This document shows, piece after piece, positions 43,089 through 52,609 of a DNA stretch of 64,000 nucleotides. Location: NCBI RefSeq assembly GCF_003003235.1, contig NZ_PVUE01000017.1, positions 1-64,000 of the forward strand, read 5' to 3'. Numbering within the stretch: the stretch's first letter is position 1; each line of letters opens with the position of its first letter. The notes below the pieces were generated by a model. That model did no database searches. It was not told the DNA's origin and worked only from the letters and a program-made list of their open reading frames with translations. This stretch comes from Antricoccus suffuscus (lineage in GTDB: Bacteria; Actinomycetota; Actinomycetes; Mycobacteriales; Antricoccaceae). The translations under genes and the position numbers were made by a program.

Positions 43089-45643
43089 GCGAGCTCGATC
43101 GCGTACGCCGGGGCATCGTCGGAATCGCTCGCACCGACGAAGACGAGCTTCGCGGCACGCCCAGCGGCAGCCACGTCTTCGGACGCCTGCGACAGCACCT
43201 CCGTGTCCTCATCCCCCGCGGTCACCGTCACGGCGGCAATCTCGGCAGACCCTTTAACTTTGGCCTCGGACTTGGCCTTGCGGATCGCTCCGATCGCCTG
43301 CGTGGCAAGGGAAAGCACTCGGGCATCAGCATCGGCGGGGCGGATCTGCGCGGCGACGGGCCAGGGCTGACGATGCACCGAGCCCTCCTGCCACCAGGAC
43401 CAGACTTCCTCGGTGACGAACGGGATCGTCGGGGCGAACAGCCGCAGAATCACCGAGAGTGCCTGCGCCAGGGCGCTCTTGGCCGACTGCGCGCCCTCGT
43501 CGTCGCCGTACGCCCGCGATTTGACCAGTTCGACGTAGTTGTCGCAGAAGGACCAGAAGAACGACTCGGTGCGTTCGAGCGCGACGGTGTAGTTGAACTC
43601 GTCGAACCCCGCAGTCGCCGCGTCGATCACATCGGCTAGGCCGGCGAGCATCGCCTTGTCGAGCGGATGGGTCACGGGAGATGCCGCGTCCGCGGCGCTC
43701 GCGCCGGTGCCGAGCGCGAACTTGCTGGCGTTGAGCAGTTTCGTCGCCAGCCGCCGGCCGACCTTCATCTGTGACTCGTCGAATGCCGTGTCGGTACCGG
43801 GACGACCGGAGGCAGCCCAGTAGCGCACCGAGTCCGAGCCGTACTGCTCAAGCAGTCCGATCGGGGTGACCGTGTTGCCTTTGGACTTCGACATCTTCTT
43901 GCGGTCCGGGTCGAGAATCCACCCGGAGAGTGCGACATTCGCCCACGGCACGGTGTCGCTCTCGAGGTCGGCGCGTACGACGCTGGAGAACAGCCAGGTG
44001 CGGATGATGTCGTGGCCCTGTGGGCGCAGGTCCATCGGATAGACCCGGTCGAACAGGTCGCCGTCTGCCTCCCACTGCCCCGCGATGTACGGCGTGAGCG
44101 AGGAAGTTGCCCAGGTGTCCATCACGTCGGGGTCGCCCATGAAGCCGCCCGGCTGGTTGCGCTGGTCCTCGGTGAAACCCTCGGGTACGTCGCTGGCGGG
44201 GTCTACCGGCAGGGACTGCTCATCGGGCACGATTGGGGCGTCGTAGTCCGGCTCACCGTTGTGATCGAGCCGGTACCAGAGCGGCACGGCGATGCCGAAG
44301 TAACGCTGGCGACTGACCAGCCAGTCGCCGCTGAGGCCCTCGACCCAATTGCTGTAGCGGTGGCGCATATGGTCTGGGACCCAGTGCAGCTCGCGGCCTC
44401 GGGCGAGCATCCGATCGCGAGTCTGTTCGTCGCGGCCACCGTTGCGGATGTACCACTGGCGGGTCGAGACAATTTCCAGTGGACGGTCACCGCGCTCATA
44501 GAACTTGACCGGATGCGTGATCGCGCGCGGCTCGCCGTCGAGATCACCGGAGTCCCGAAGCATCTGCACGACCGCCTCTTTGGCGGAGTGCACGGTCTTG
44601 CCGACCAGTTCTGCGTACTTCGCCTGGGCCTCAGGCGAAGTAATCACCTCCGGCGCGTCCTCGACGATCCGGCCGTCGCGGCCGATGATCGTGCGGTTAG
44701 GCAACTGCAGTTCGCGCCACCACGTGACGTCGGTGGTGTCGCCGAACGTGCAGATCATCGCGATGCCGGAGCCCTTTTCGGGGTCGGCGAGTGCGTGCGC
44801 CACGACCGGGACCTCGACCCCGAACACGGGGCTGGTCACCGTCGTACCGAACAGTGGCCGGTAGCGCTCATCGTCCGGATGCGCGACCAGTGCGACGCAC
44901 GCCGGAAGCAACTCGGGGCGGGTGGTCTCGATGTAGATCTTCTCGCCGTCATGCCGGTGGAAGGAGATCCGGTGATAGGCGCCGGGACGCTCACGCTCCT
45001 CCAGCTCGGCCTGCGCGACCGCGGTGCGGAACGTGATGTCCCAGAGCGTCGGAGCCTGCTGGTTGTAGGCCTGGCCGCGCTTGACGTTGCGCAGGAACGC
45101 CTTCTGCGAGATGGCCCGCGACGTGTCGTCGATGGTGCGGTACTGATGCTTCCAGTCGAAGGAAAGCCCCAGCGTGCGGAACAATTCCTCGAACGACCTC
45201 TCGTCGATCACTGTGAGCTCGTGACACAGGTCGATGAAGTTGCGCCGCGAGATCGGGATCTCTTGTTTGCCGGGCTTCTCCGGCGGGATGAAGTCGGCGT
45301 CGTACGGCACTGTCGGGTCGCAGCGCACACCGTAGAAGTTTTGCACCCGGCGTTCGGTGGGCAGCCCGTTGTCGTCCCACCCGATCGGGTAGAACACCGA
45401 CTTGCCGCGCATCCGCTGGTAGCGGGCGATCGTGTCGGTGTGCGTGTAGGAGAAGACGTGCCCGACGTGCAGCGATCCCGAGGCGGTCGGCGGTGGTGTG
45501 TCGATCGAAAACACGTTGCCGCGCGGCTGGCTGCGGTCGAACGCGTAGGTCTGCTCATCGGCCCAGCGGTGCGCAAGCTTCGCCTCGACACCGTCGAGGG
45601 TAGGTTTTTCGGGCAGCGCGGAAGGCGGAGTCGTTGCGGTCAT
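43085..45643 (-). CDS. valS: Valyl-tRNA synthetase
   Basis: An 852-residue class I synthetase. The HIGH motif appears as SGSLHVGHVFSYTHTDT (about 56-72) and KMSKS as RKKMSKSKGNTVTPIG. FYPIGWDDNGLPTERRVQNF is the ValS substrate-side signature, and the editing domain lies between. The C-terminal tRNA-binding part is shorter than in E. coli (951 residues), as usual in actinobacteria. ATG 45643; folC is coupled downstream. Only nine bases separate it from the YjbR gene, so no T-box leader is possible here. Confidence 0.96.
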   Translation of the reverse strand: MTATTPPSALPEKPTLDGVEAKLAHRWADEQTYAFDRSQPRGNVFSIDTPPPTASGSLHVGHVFSYTHTDTIARYQRMRGKSVFYPIGWDDNGLPTERRVQNFYGVRCDPTVPYDADFIPPEKPGKQEIPISRRNFIDLCHELTVIDERSFEELFRTLGLSFDWKHQYRTIDDTSRAISQKAFLRNVKRGQAYNQQAPTLWDITFRTAVAQAELEERERPGAYHRISFHRHDGEKIYIETTRPELLPACVALVAHPDDERYRPLFGTTVTSPVFGVEVPVVAHALADPEKGSGIAMICTFGDTTDVTWWRELQLPNRTIIGRDGRIVEDAPEVITSPEAQAKYAELVGKTVHSAKEAVVQMLRDSGDLDGEPRAITHPVKFYERGDRPLEIVSTRQWYIRNGGRDEQTRDRMLARGRELHWVPDHMRHRYSNWVEGLSGDWLVSRQRYFGIAVPLWYRLDHNGEPDYDAPIVPDEQSLPVDPASDVPEGFTEDQRNQPGGFMGDPDVMDTWATSSLTPYIAGQWEADGDLFDRVYPMDLRPQGHDIIRTWLFSSVVRADLESDTVPWANVALSGWILDPDRKKMSKSKGNTVTPIGLLEQYGSDSVRYWAASGRPGTDTAFDESQMKVGRRLATKLLNASKFALGTGASAADAASPVTHPLDKAMLAGLADVIDAATAGFDEFNYTVALERTESFFWSFCDNYVELVKSRAYGDDEGAQSAKSALAQALSVILRLFAPTIPFVTEEVWSWWQEGSVHRQPWPVAAQIRPADADARVLSLATQAIGAIRKAKSEAKVKGSAEIAAVTVTAGDEDTEVLSQASEDVAAAGRAAKLVFVGASDSDDAPAYAIELA

Positions 45644-45652
45644 CCTGCCATT

Positions 45653-46045
45653 CTAGTGCTCGAGCAAGGCGACCAGCCGCTTGACTGCGGTGTTGCGGTA
45701 CGACGACTCGACCAGCTCCGCGACCTCGACCCAGTCCGGCTCCGCGGCGCGGAAGTCCAGCCCGATCCAGCCGTAGGCACCGACGTACGCCGGCACGAAG
45801 AAGCGCTCATCTGCCAGCAGCGCTTCCTTCTCGATTTGGTCAGGCAGAAACAGCACCGACTGGCCGTAGGTATCGGCCGAGTGGTCGCCCTTGACGCTGC
45901 CGCCGAAGCTCGCGAACACCTTCTTGGTGTAGAAGTTGGGCCGGCCGTGCGAGACCTTCTCCGCCGCCTCCGGCAGCGCCAGGCAGACCTCGCGCAGCCT
46001 GGCAAGGAACGGGTCCGCGTCGTCATACATCGTCGGGTGCGCCAT
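45653..46045 (-). CDS. MmcQ/YjbR-family DNA-binding-like protein
   Basis: A 130-residue YjbR protein, a small fold related to CyaY-like DNA-binding proteins. Seen: VCLALPEAAEKVSHGRPNFY, KVFASFGG, FVPAYVGAYGWIGLDF and the C-terminal EVAELVESSYRNTAVKRLV. The start is ATG 46045 or GTG 46054; neither has a good ribosome site. It lies between the GAP-like membrane gene and valS. Function is not established. Confidence 0.82.
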   Translation of the reverse strand: MAHPTMYDDADPFLARLREVCLALPEAAEKVSHGRPNFYTKKVFASFGGSVKGDHSADTYGQSVLFLPDQIEKEALLADERFFVPAYVGAYGWIGLDFRAAEPDWVEVAELVESSYRNTAVKRLVALLEH

Positions 46046-46055
46046 GGCGACCACG

Positions 46056-46748
46056 CTAACCGGTCGGCCCCGGGATGAGAAATGACCGCCCGACCACCCA
46101 GAAGAGGGTGTCGCAGATGAGCAGTACGCCGGCCAGTCCGAGGGCGCCGGTAGCCACCATTCGCAGCCGCGGGCCGATCTGCGCCCACCGTGCCTGCAGC
46201 CACGCGACGCCCTGATGATGCAGCCCGAAAGCCATCGCGGCGAGGATCAGGATCAGTGGGACTTGACTGACCGCCGACCACAACACCATCGCGCAGACGA
46301 CCGCGACGGTCGAATGGCCGCGGCCGGCGATTACCACGAGCGCGGCGAGTGACGGATCGAGCAACGACATACTTGCGTAGATCGCACCGGCGGTCAGCAG
46401 CCCTGCGCGGCCGACCTTAGGCACGAAACCGGTCCCCGGCGCGAGTCCGCGGCGGCGTACCAGCCACCACATCCATACCAACGCGACGATCGCCAGGGTC
46501 GCCTCCACCGCCGCCCGCCACCAGGTCTCGGCGAACACAGCTGTCCAGTCGAATCCGGACAGCCGGCGGCCAATCGTGAGCGCGAGTACGACGCCGTACA
46601 CCATGCTGCCTGCGATGACCGCAAATCCGAACACGGCGACGTCGCGAGATCGGGCGCCGAGCGCGAGCGCCCCCGCCGCGAACAATCCGCCCGCCGGGTC
46701 GAAGCCCACGAGCGCGAGTGCCAACGCACTGGCTATGAGTGCAAGCAC
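46056..46748 (-). CDS. GAP/Sap-like integral membrane protein
   Basis: A 230-residue protein with about six hydrophobic helices. The opening LALIASALALALVGFDPAGG followed by a second helix resembles GAP (glycopeptidolipid-addressing) and Sap proteins of mycobacteria, which help export lipids. The match is by overall pattern rather than motif, and a LysE-like exporter is possible. Transcription is divergent from the DHDPS-like gene across 70 bp. Confidence 0.6.
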   Translation of the reverse strand: MLALIASALALALVGFDPAGGLFAAGALALGARSRDVAVFGFAVIAGSMVYGVVLALTIGRRLSGFDWTAVFAETWWRAAVEATLAIVALVWMWWLVRRRGLAPGTGFVPKVGRAGLLTAGAIYASMSLLDPSLAALVVIAGRGHSTVAVVCAMVLWSAVSQVPLILILAAMAFGLHHQGVAWLQARWAQIGPRLRMVATGALGLAGVLLICDTLFWVVGRSFLIPGPTG

Positions 46749-46818
46749 GCGCCAATGTTAGAACCGCGCGGCCGAAACGGCGAATCGCGCTAAGACGCCC
46801 CTCAGGTAGCGTGTCCGC

Positions 46819-47580
46819 ATGACGGATATCTTCCACGGAATTGGCGTCGCGCTGGTCACCCTTTTTGACGACGAGGGAAATGTCGACATCGACGCGACCA
46901 CCGCGCTCGCGGCCACCCTTGTCGGCGAGGGCCTCACATCGGTCCTCGTCGCCGGTACGACGGGCGAGGCGGCGGCGCTGACCTCACCGGAGCGCGCCGA
47001 TCTCGTGCGCGCCATGAAGGACGCGCTCGACGTACCGATCATCGCCGGTACCGGGGCGGCCACCGGGTCGCAGGCCGCCGCACAGACCACAGCATCGGTC
47101 GAGGCAGGCGCCGACGCCGTACTGGTGCTGTCCCCGCATCGTGTCGCCGACCCGACGGCGTACTACCGGACCGTGGCGCAGGCCGCGGGCACGACACCGA
47201 TGCTCGCCTACCACTTCCCTGCGCAAAGCGCGCCCGGCGTCGAGGTACCGCTACTGAACGACCTGCCGATCGTCGGGATCAAGGACTCCAGCGGCGACGC
47301 CCGCCGCCTGCTGCAGGAGGTCGAGGAATTCGACGGGCAGATCTACTCCGGCGCCGCGGCACTGTGCTTGTACGGCGGGGCGCTCGGCATCCCCGGGATG
47401 CTCCTCGCGGTCGCGAACGCGTTTCCTCAGGAGGCGCAGGCCGCGTTCGCCGGCGACGCGAAAGCGCAACTGAAACTCAGCAAGCCCGACCAGCTCAGCT
47501 CGGTCTCGTTCCCGGCTGGGATCAAGCAACTCACCCACGAGGCCTACGGCACGAGTACGACGGCGCGAATCGGCCGTTAG
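46819..47580 (+). CDS. Dihydrodipicolinate synthase/N-acetylneuraminate lyase family protein, short
   Basis: A 253-residue (beta/alpha)8 aldolase of the DHDPS/NAL family. VAGTTGEAAALTSPER is the family loop near residue 44, LAYHFP contains the Tyr of the YN(F/I)P motif (Asn replaced by His), and GIKDSSGD gives the Schiff-base Lys (about 154). It is about 40 residues shorter than true DapA (about 290-300), and the Asn-to-His change is uncommon, so it is probably not the lysine-pathway enzyme. ATG 46819. It stands alone, divergent from the GAP-like gene. Confidence 0.82.
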   Translation: MTDIFHGIGVALVTLFDDEGNVDIDATTALAATLVGEGLTSVLVAGTTGEAAALTSPERADLVRAMKDALDVPIIAGTGAATGSQAAAQTTASVEAGADAVLVLSPHRVADPTAYYRTVAQAAGTTPMLAYHFPAQSAPGVEVPLLNDLPIVGIKDSSGDARRLLQEVEEFDGQIYSGAAALCLYGGALGIPGMLLAVANAFPQEAQAAFAGDAKAQLKLSKPDQLSSVSFPAGIKQLTHEAYGTSTTARIGR

Positions 47581-47628
47581 GAACCGTTGCCGCGCCCGGA
47601 AGACCACGTGCTCATTGAACGACGAAAT

Positions 47629-48120
47629 TCAGTCGAGGACGAGGTGCTGATGACCGTCGAGTAGTTCCCTGACGGCATCGAGGTGACCGGCATGGGTGGC
47701 TGTCTCAACCAGCACATGCACGAGCACCGATCGGACATCGGGGAAACGCCCCGGTGCCTGGCCGGGGCTTGCGGGCGGCTCCTCTAACCGGCGTTCGGCG
47801 GTGATCGCGTTCGAGGTGGCAATGGCCTCGCGGTAGGCCCGCAACACGTCAGCGACGGGCTCGTCGTCGTCGACGACCCAGTCGGCAGCATCTCCTTCGG
47901 GCCAGAAATCGAGCGGTCCCCCGGCGATGACCACCTGGAACCAGAACCGCTCGTCTGACAGTGTCAGGTGGCGCACCAGGCCGAGGCAGCTCCACCCGGA
48001 CGGCAGCACCGGTCGACGTAACTGCTCATCAGAGAGACCGTCCAACTGCGCCAGCACATGTTGGCGCTTGGCGTTCAGCCAGGAGAGTAACTCTTCTCGT
48101 TCCCGATCACTTTTCGTCAC
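47629..48120 (-). CDS. DinB-like fold protein (DUF664 type)
   Basis: A 163-residue four-helix DinB/DUF664 protein. It has REELLSWLNAKRQHVLAQLD, then SGWSCLGLVRHLTLSDERFW, and HVLVETATHAGHLDAVRELL at the C-terminus. Three His residues (RHL, VHVL/ATHAGH) match the metal-binding triad. Many such proteins use mycothiol or bacillithiol in actinobacteria and Firmicutes. GTG 48120 is used; GTG 48168 would add 16 residues. Divergent from the BAAT-type gene. Substrate unknown. Confidence 0.8.
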   Translation of the reverse strand: MTKSDREREELLSWLNAKRQHVLAQLDGLSDEQLRRPVLPSGWSCLGLVRHLTLSDERFWFQVVIAGGPLDFWPEGDAADWVVDDDEPVADVLRAYREAIATSNAITAERRLEEPPASPGQAPGRFPDVRSVLVHVLVETATHAGHLDAVRELLDGHQHLVLD

Positions 48121-48285
48121 GTCGACGAACGTACGCCGCTTGATGAGCGTGTGGGATCGAAGCGGCACCGCGCTAACAGACGATCCTCAAACAGGACAGT
48201 GACGCGCTGGGCTGCGACCCGGATTGGCCGGAAAGCAGCGTCACCACTTCGTCGCGGGCAGTTAGAGTTGGCGGTCTAGTGCCGC

Positions 48286-49146
48286 GTGCGTGCGGAGGAC
48301 GGGGGCCAGCTGGTGGCGATCGATGAGTCGAACCTCTACTGGGCTCGTCCGGCCGGGCCACCGGCAACGCGCACAGGAGTACTAGTGCTGGCCGGATCTA
48401 GCGGCCGCATGGACACCGGCCGAGCAGATATGCTCGGAACGCGTGGGGTCACCACGCTGGCGCTTCGCTGGTTCGACGGCCCAGGGCTTCAGCAGGTGCC
48501 GAGAGAAGTCCCCCTCGAGCTGTTCCTCGAGGCAGTCGGCCTACTGGCACGGGAATGCGACCAGGTAGCCCTCATCGGCCTGTCATACGGAGCCGAGGCC
48601 TCCTTACTGGCCGCATCATTGACCGATGGCGTGAGTGCGGTCGTGGCCTTGGCCCCAACCGATGTGGCGTGGGAGGGGCATCTCGACCACCATGCCGACC
48701 CGGCACGCAGCAAGTGGTCTCTCGACGGGCATCCGATCCCCTTCGTCTCGCTGGATCGCTCCTGGCTACCACCCGTCGGCAAGCCCGCGTTCGTTGACTG
48801 CTATCGATCCAGCCGTTCGATTGCCGCACCGGAGGAACTGATGGCAGCGGCAATTCCGGTAGAGCGGTTCACTGGCGAGGTTGTGCTTGTTGCCGGCGGG
48901 GACGACCAGGTGTGGCCCAGCGCCGAGGCAGCGACCCGAATCACGATGCGCCGGCGGGCTGCCGGCCTGGACACGATCGTGGTGAGCGACGAGCAGGCTG
49001 GCCACCTGGTCGTGCTGCCGGGAGAGGTACCGCCGAACGCCGCCCGGCCTTATCACGTGGGCGGAGACGCCGCCGCACCTAAGCGCCTTGGCAGGAGAGC
49101 CTGGCCTGCAATCTGCAATGTCCTCGGGCTGGCTCCGGGAGGGTGA
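48286..49146 (+). CDS. BAAT C-terminal-domain alpha/beta hydrolase
   Basis: A 286-residue hydrolase of the acyl-CoA thioesterase/bile-acid acyltransferase C-terminal type. It shows VLVLAGSSGRMDTGRAD, LALRWFDGPG, the nucleophile elbow GLSYGAEASL (Ser near 106), acid Asp in AGGDDQVWPS, and His in EQAGHLVVLPGE. In this subgroup the nucleophile may be Ser or Cys, and here it is Ser. It has no linked lipid genes except its DinB-like divergent neighbour. Substrate unknown. Confidence 0.82.
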   Translation: MRAEDGGQLVAIDESNLYWARPAGPPATRTGVLVLAGSSGRMDTGRADMLGTRGVTTLALRWFDGPGLQQVPREVPLELFLEAVGLLARECDQVALIGLSYGAEASLLAASLTDGVSAVVALAPTDVAWEGHLDHHADPARSKWSLDGHPIPFVSLDRSWLPPVGKPAFVDCYRSSRSIAAPEELMAAAIPVERFTGEVVLVAGGDDQVWPSAEAATRITMRRRAAGLDTIVVSDEQAGHLVVLPGEVPPNAARPYHVGGDAAAPKRLGRRAWPAICNVLGLAPGG

Positions 49147-49433
49147 GCGGTCCCGCCGGCCTTGACCGGTCAATGCCACCCACGGGTCATCGATCCGCTT
49201 ATGGTTCGGCCCAATGAGTGGGCGTGGGGGCCCTTGCACGGCGGCCAGGGGTCCTGCGCGCTGCCGTCTTCAGTGACGTGGGCTGGTTACCGATCGTCGG
49301 GGTGCGCGCTGCACGCGTCGGGGACCGCGGTGAAGGTCCGCGCCCAGATCTCCGGTAGCTGGATCCTGAATTGTGAACGAGCGGTTGTTGCTTGTCGAGT
49401 CAGGCTCGTAGACGCCGTCGCGCACGATCTTGC
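49147..49433. other. 287-bp stretch with no supported gene
   Basis: This gap lies between the convergent BAAT-type hydrolase and PhoD-like genes. Open frames exist on both strands but have no recognisable protein motifs or ribosome sites. No strong hairpin was found. It may hold terminators too weak to read or the remains of a lost gene. Confidence 0.5.
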
Positions 49434-51128
49434 CTACGCAGGTGCTGACAGGTCTCGGCGCGCCGTGTGCCGCAGAGACTGGGCGCCGCCTCGGTCCACA
49501 AACGCATGGTCGACCTCGACGGCTGCGTGCCGATCATGCACGACTACGGTCATCACCCCATTGTCGAACCACGGTCCGCCCGTGACATCCCACAAGATTC
49601 CGGGGTCTTGTACGCCGGCCCGGCGGGCGAAGCCGCGCAGGATCGCGGCGACGCGGGGGCGCTTGACGATCTTGTTGACGACCCGGATCGGCAGCTCAAG
49701 AGGGTTGCGGAAAGGCGACATCGTCAGCTGATGGATTCGGGTGCCGGTCGGTGGGCCCTCGAGCCAGGCCTCCTCGATGAACGAACAGTGCACATCGCCC
49801 GAGAGCATCAGAATCGTAGCCGGCGCCTGTTGGCCATTTGGCCGAGCGACCTGCGCGATCAGGTCGGCCATCTCGTTAAACGACCGGCGAAATGCCGACC
49901 AATGCTCCAAGTCGAGCCACAGTCGGAGTCGTTCGTGTGCCTTCGCCCGCAACGGTCCCAGCCGCCCTTCGGCCGCCGCTTCGTTCCAGCCCTCGAGGTG
50001 ATGGAGCCCCGGGATCATCAGCACCGGCACCGACGAGCCGATGACAAGGTGATCGATGCCCGGCTCGAGACACTTGGCTCGGGCCCACTGCCACTCGTCG
50101 GGGTCCATGATGTCTCGGTGACCGGGTGTGAGGTTGCGCGAGGCGCGCGCGTCCAGCATGACCAGGCGGGTACGACCGAAGTCCCGATGGAAGCTCCACC
50201 TCGCCGTCCCAGGCTCCGCGTCCGCTCTCCACGCGAAGTCCGCGATGACCTCTTCGCGGGCGTGGTCGTCGGCGGCGGAGCGGATCTGCGCCAGCAGTAC
50301 GTCGTGATCGAGCTCGCGCGGCGACAGATTGCCGAGATGCTGATAGACCCAGTACGACGAAAATGCGCCGATCACCCGGTCCGGCCACCACGGTTCGTTC
50401 TCAATGTTGCGGCGCCAGTCGAACGAGGAGTTCCAGTCATCGCGCAGGTCGTGGTCGTCGAGGATCATGCAACTGGGCACCGTTGACAGCAGCCAACGCA
50501 CCTGCTCGTCCGTCCACGACTCCTGATAGAGCCAGGTGTACTCCTCGAAGTCGCAGATCTCTTCCGAGACGTCCTCCTCGCCGTCGTTACGACGAACGGT
50601 GGCGGGCCCGAGCCCGGCGCGACGGCGCGCCTTGAGCCGTTCGACGATGGGCGCCGACGGCATGTCGGCGTACACCTGGTCGCCGAGTAGGAGCAGCGCG
50701 TCCGGCCACTGCTCGATCGGCTGCGTGGACATCTGCCGGGCCATCGCGATCAGAGAGTCTGCGCCGACGGTTTTTACCGCCTCGGGCGAGTCGGGTTCGC
50801 CGCGCCGGCAGGACCCGAAGGCCAGCCGCACGCCGCCGCCCTCAAGGCTTGTCCTGATCAGGCTCGGCCGAGCGTTCTCGAGCGGCCAGCACTTATCTTC
50901 GTCGAGTTCGACCGTGTACTCGGTCGCCGTACCCGGTGTCAGCCCACGCAGGACGATGAGCGCGTAGTGGTGGCCGTGCAGTCCCCACGTCGGCTCGGTC
51001 TGCGTCACGTCACCACAGCGAACGCTGACCGCACAGGAGCGGTCGGTCTCGAGCCAGATAGTGGCGCTGTCGTTATCGACGTACCGCAGCAGCGGGCCGA
51101 CGAGAATCTGCGCGGCGTTATCAGGCAT
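49434..51128 (-). CDS. PhoD-like metallophosphatase family protein
   Basis: A 564-residue protein. An N-terminal Ig-like part (about 1-95, ATIWLETDRSCAVSV, YTVELD) precedes a PhoD-type phosphatase domain with LAFGSCRRGEP, LLLLGDQVYADMPS (Asp and Tyr of the metal site), ILDDHDLRDDWNSS (DDHD metal ligands) and LMLSGDVHCSFIEEAW (DVH). The Tat signal and secretion features of PhoD are missing, so it is probably cytoplasmic. The phosphoester substrate is unknown. A 36-bp gap separates it from clpX. Confidence 0.88.
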   Translation of the reverse strand: MPDNAAQILVGPLLRYVDNDSATIWLETDRSCAVSVRCGDVTQTEPTWGLHGHHYALIVLRGLTPGTATEYTVELDEDKCWPLENARPSLIRTSLEGGGVRLAFGSCRRGEPDSPEAVKTVGADSLIAMARQMSTQPIEQWPDALLLLGDQVYADMPSAPIVERLKARRRAGLGPATVRRNDGEEDVSEEICDFEEYTWLYQESWTDEQVRWLLSTVPSCMILDDHDLRDDWNSSFDWRRNIENEPWWPDRVIGAFSSYWVYQHLGNLSPRELDHDVLLAQIRSAADDHAREEVIADFAWRADAEPGTARWSFHRDFGRTRLVMLDARASRNLTPGHRDIMDPDEWQWARAKCLEPGIDHLVIGSSVPVLMIPGLHHLEGWNEAAAEGRLGPLRAKAHERLRLWLDLEHWSAFRRSFNEMADLIAQVARPNGQQAPATILMLSGDVHCSFIEEAWLEGPPTGTRIHQLTMSPFRNPLELPIRVVNKIVKRPRVAAILRGFARRAGVQDPGILWDVTGGPWFDNGVMTVVVHDRHAAVEVDHAFVDRGGAQSLRHTARRDLSAPA

Positions 51129-51164
51129 GGACGGCTAGCCGCGGACGGGGCGCAGGGTTTTTGC

Positions 51165-52442
51165 TCAGGCGGACTTGTCGCGCCGCTCGGCCTTGGCCGG
51201 CTTGGACTGCACGATCGTCGGGTAGACGTTGTCGTCGACGACTTCCTTGGTGATGACGACCTTCTCGACATCGTCGGCGCTGGGTACGTCGTACATGACG
51301 CCCATCAGCACCTCTTCAAGGATTGCGCGGAGGCCACGAGCGCCGGTGCCCCGCTTGATCGCCTGGTCGGCGATCGACTCCAGCGCGTCCGGCTCGAACT
51401 CGAGCTCGACACCGTCGAGGTCGAAGAGCCGCTGGTACTGCTTGACCAGTGCGTTTTTGGGCTCAGTGAGAATATTGATCAGCGCGTCGCGATCGAGCGC
51501 GGTCACGCTCGCGGCGACCGGGATGCGACCGATGAACTCCGGGATCATCCCGAACTTGACCAAGTCTTCCGGCATGACCTGCCCGAACACGTCGTGCGTG
51601 TCGACGTCTGCCTTGGACCGGATCTCGGCACCGAAACCGAGACCCTTCTTGCCGATCCGCGCCTCGATGATCTGCTCGAGGCCGGCGAAAGCGCCACCGA
51701 CGATGAACAGCACGTTGGTCGTGTCGATCTGGATGAACTCCTGGTGCGGATGCTTACGGCCGCCCTGTGGGGGCACCGCCGCCGTCGTACCTTCGAGAAT
51801 CTTCAGCAGCGCCTGCTGGACACCTTCGCCGGACACGTCGCGCGTGATCGACGGGTTTTCGCTCTTGCGTGCGACCTTGTCGATCTCGTCGATGTAGACG
51901 ATGCCGGTCTCGGCGCGCTTCGTGTCGTAGTCGGCGGCCTGGATGAGCTTGAGCAAGATGTTTTCGACGTCTTCGCCGACGTAGCCGGCCTCGGTGAGCG
52001 CGGTCGCATCGGCGATCGCGAACGGAACGTTGAGCATCCGAGCCAGCGTCTGCGCGAGATGGGTCTTGCCGCAGCCGGTTGGGCCGATCATCAGAATATT
52101 GGACTTGGCCAACTCGACAAGGTCGTCCTTGGACTTGTCCGGGCCCTTCGCCTGCACACGCTTGTAGTGGTTGTAGACCGCGACCGCCAGATTGCGCTTG
52201 GCCTTGTCCTGGCCGACGACGTACTGATTGAGGAAGTCGACGATCTCGGTCGGCTTGGGAAGCTCCTCGAGCTTGACATCACCGGTCTCGGCGAGCTCCT
52301 CTTCGATGATCTCGTTGCACAGATCAATGCACTCATCGCAGATGTAAACACCCGGTCCTGCGATGAGCTTCTTTACCTGCTTCTGGGACTTGCCACAGAA
52401 GGAGCATTTCAACAGGTCTGCGCCGTCACCCATACGAGCCAC
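51165..52442 (-). CDS. clpX: ATP-dependent Clp protease ATP-binding subunit ClpX
   Basis: A 425-residue ClpX. The C4 zinc domain is [11 protein letters not shown]...[13 protein letters not shown] (about 12-44). Walker A is [12 protein letters not shown], Walker B is [13 protein letters not shown], the pore loop GYVGEDVEN is present, and the C-terminal sensor 2 is [14 protein letters not shown]. It unfolds tagged substrates for the ClpP1P2 barrel. The start is GTG 52442 ([11 protein letters not shown]), matching the mycobacterial N-terminus. Confidence 0.98.
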   Translation of the reverse strand: MARMGDGADLLKCSFCGKSQKQVKKLIAGPGVYICDECIDLCNEIIEEELAETGDVKLEELPKPTEIVDFLNQYVVGQDKAKRNLAVAVYNHYKRVQAKGPDKSKDDLVELAKSNILMIGPTGCGKTHLAQTLARMLNVPFAIADATALTEAGYVGEDVENILLKLIQAADYDTKRAETGIVYIDEIDKVARKSENPSITRDVSGEGVQQALLKILEGTTAAVPPQGGRKHPHQEFIQIDTTNVLFIVGGAFAGLEQIIEARIGKKGLGFGAEIRSKADVDTHDVFGQVMPEDLVKFGMIPEFIGRIPVAASVTALDRDALINILTEPKNALVKQYQRLFDLDGVELEFEPDALESIADQAIKRGTGARGLRAILEEVLMGVMYDVPSADDVEKVVITKEVVDDNVYPTIVQSKPAKAERRDKSA

Positions 52443-52556
52443 TTGCCGTCCTCACGTCTTCAAAACTATCCCGTACGACGTTACCCGTTCACCCGGACAA
52501 CGTCGCGCTGATTTACCGGACCGCGTCGAAATCACCCCGATCACCGATCCTAAACG

Positions 52557-52600
52557 TCGATGGAGCACAACGGACGCCACCGCCCGTCGTGCTCCATCGA
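52557..52600 (-). terminator. Hairpin terminator between clpP2 and clpX
   Basis: Arms TCGATGGAGCAC (52557-52568) and GTGCTCCATCGA (52589-52600) pair over 12 bp, and four further pairs extend the stem inward past one mismatch. On the leftward transcript a short TTTA follows. It probably ends most clpP1P2 transcripts, so clpX is likely to have its own promoter in 52443-52556. Confidence 0.75.
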
Positions 52601-52609
52601 TAAGTCCGA

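Noticed and set aside
45644-45652. T-box leader in front of valS
   Set aside because: Only nine bases separate valS from the preceding gene.
44012-46078. A 688-codon open frame on the plus strand opposite valS
   Set aside because: It lies antisense to valS and the YjbR gene, has no recognisable motif and arises from high-GC codon bias.
46819-47580. dapA of lysine synthesis
   Set aside because: It is too short, lacks YNxP, and is not linked to lysine or cell-wall genes.
49162-49731. Plus-strand open frame between the BAAT hydrolase and PhoD genes
   Set aside because: It overlaps the 3' end of the PhoD-like gene, has no motif, and no ribosome site.
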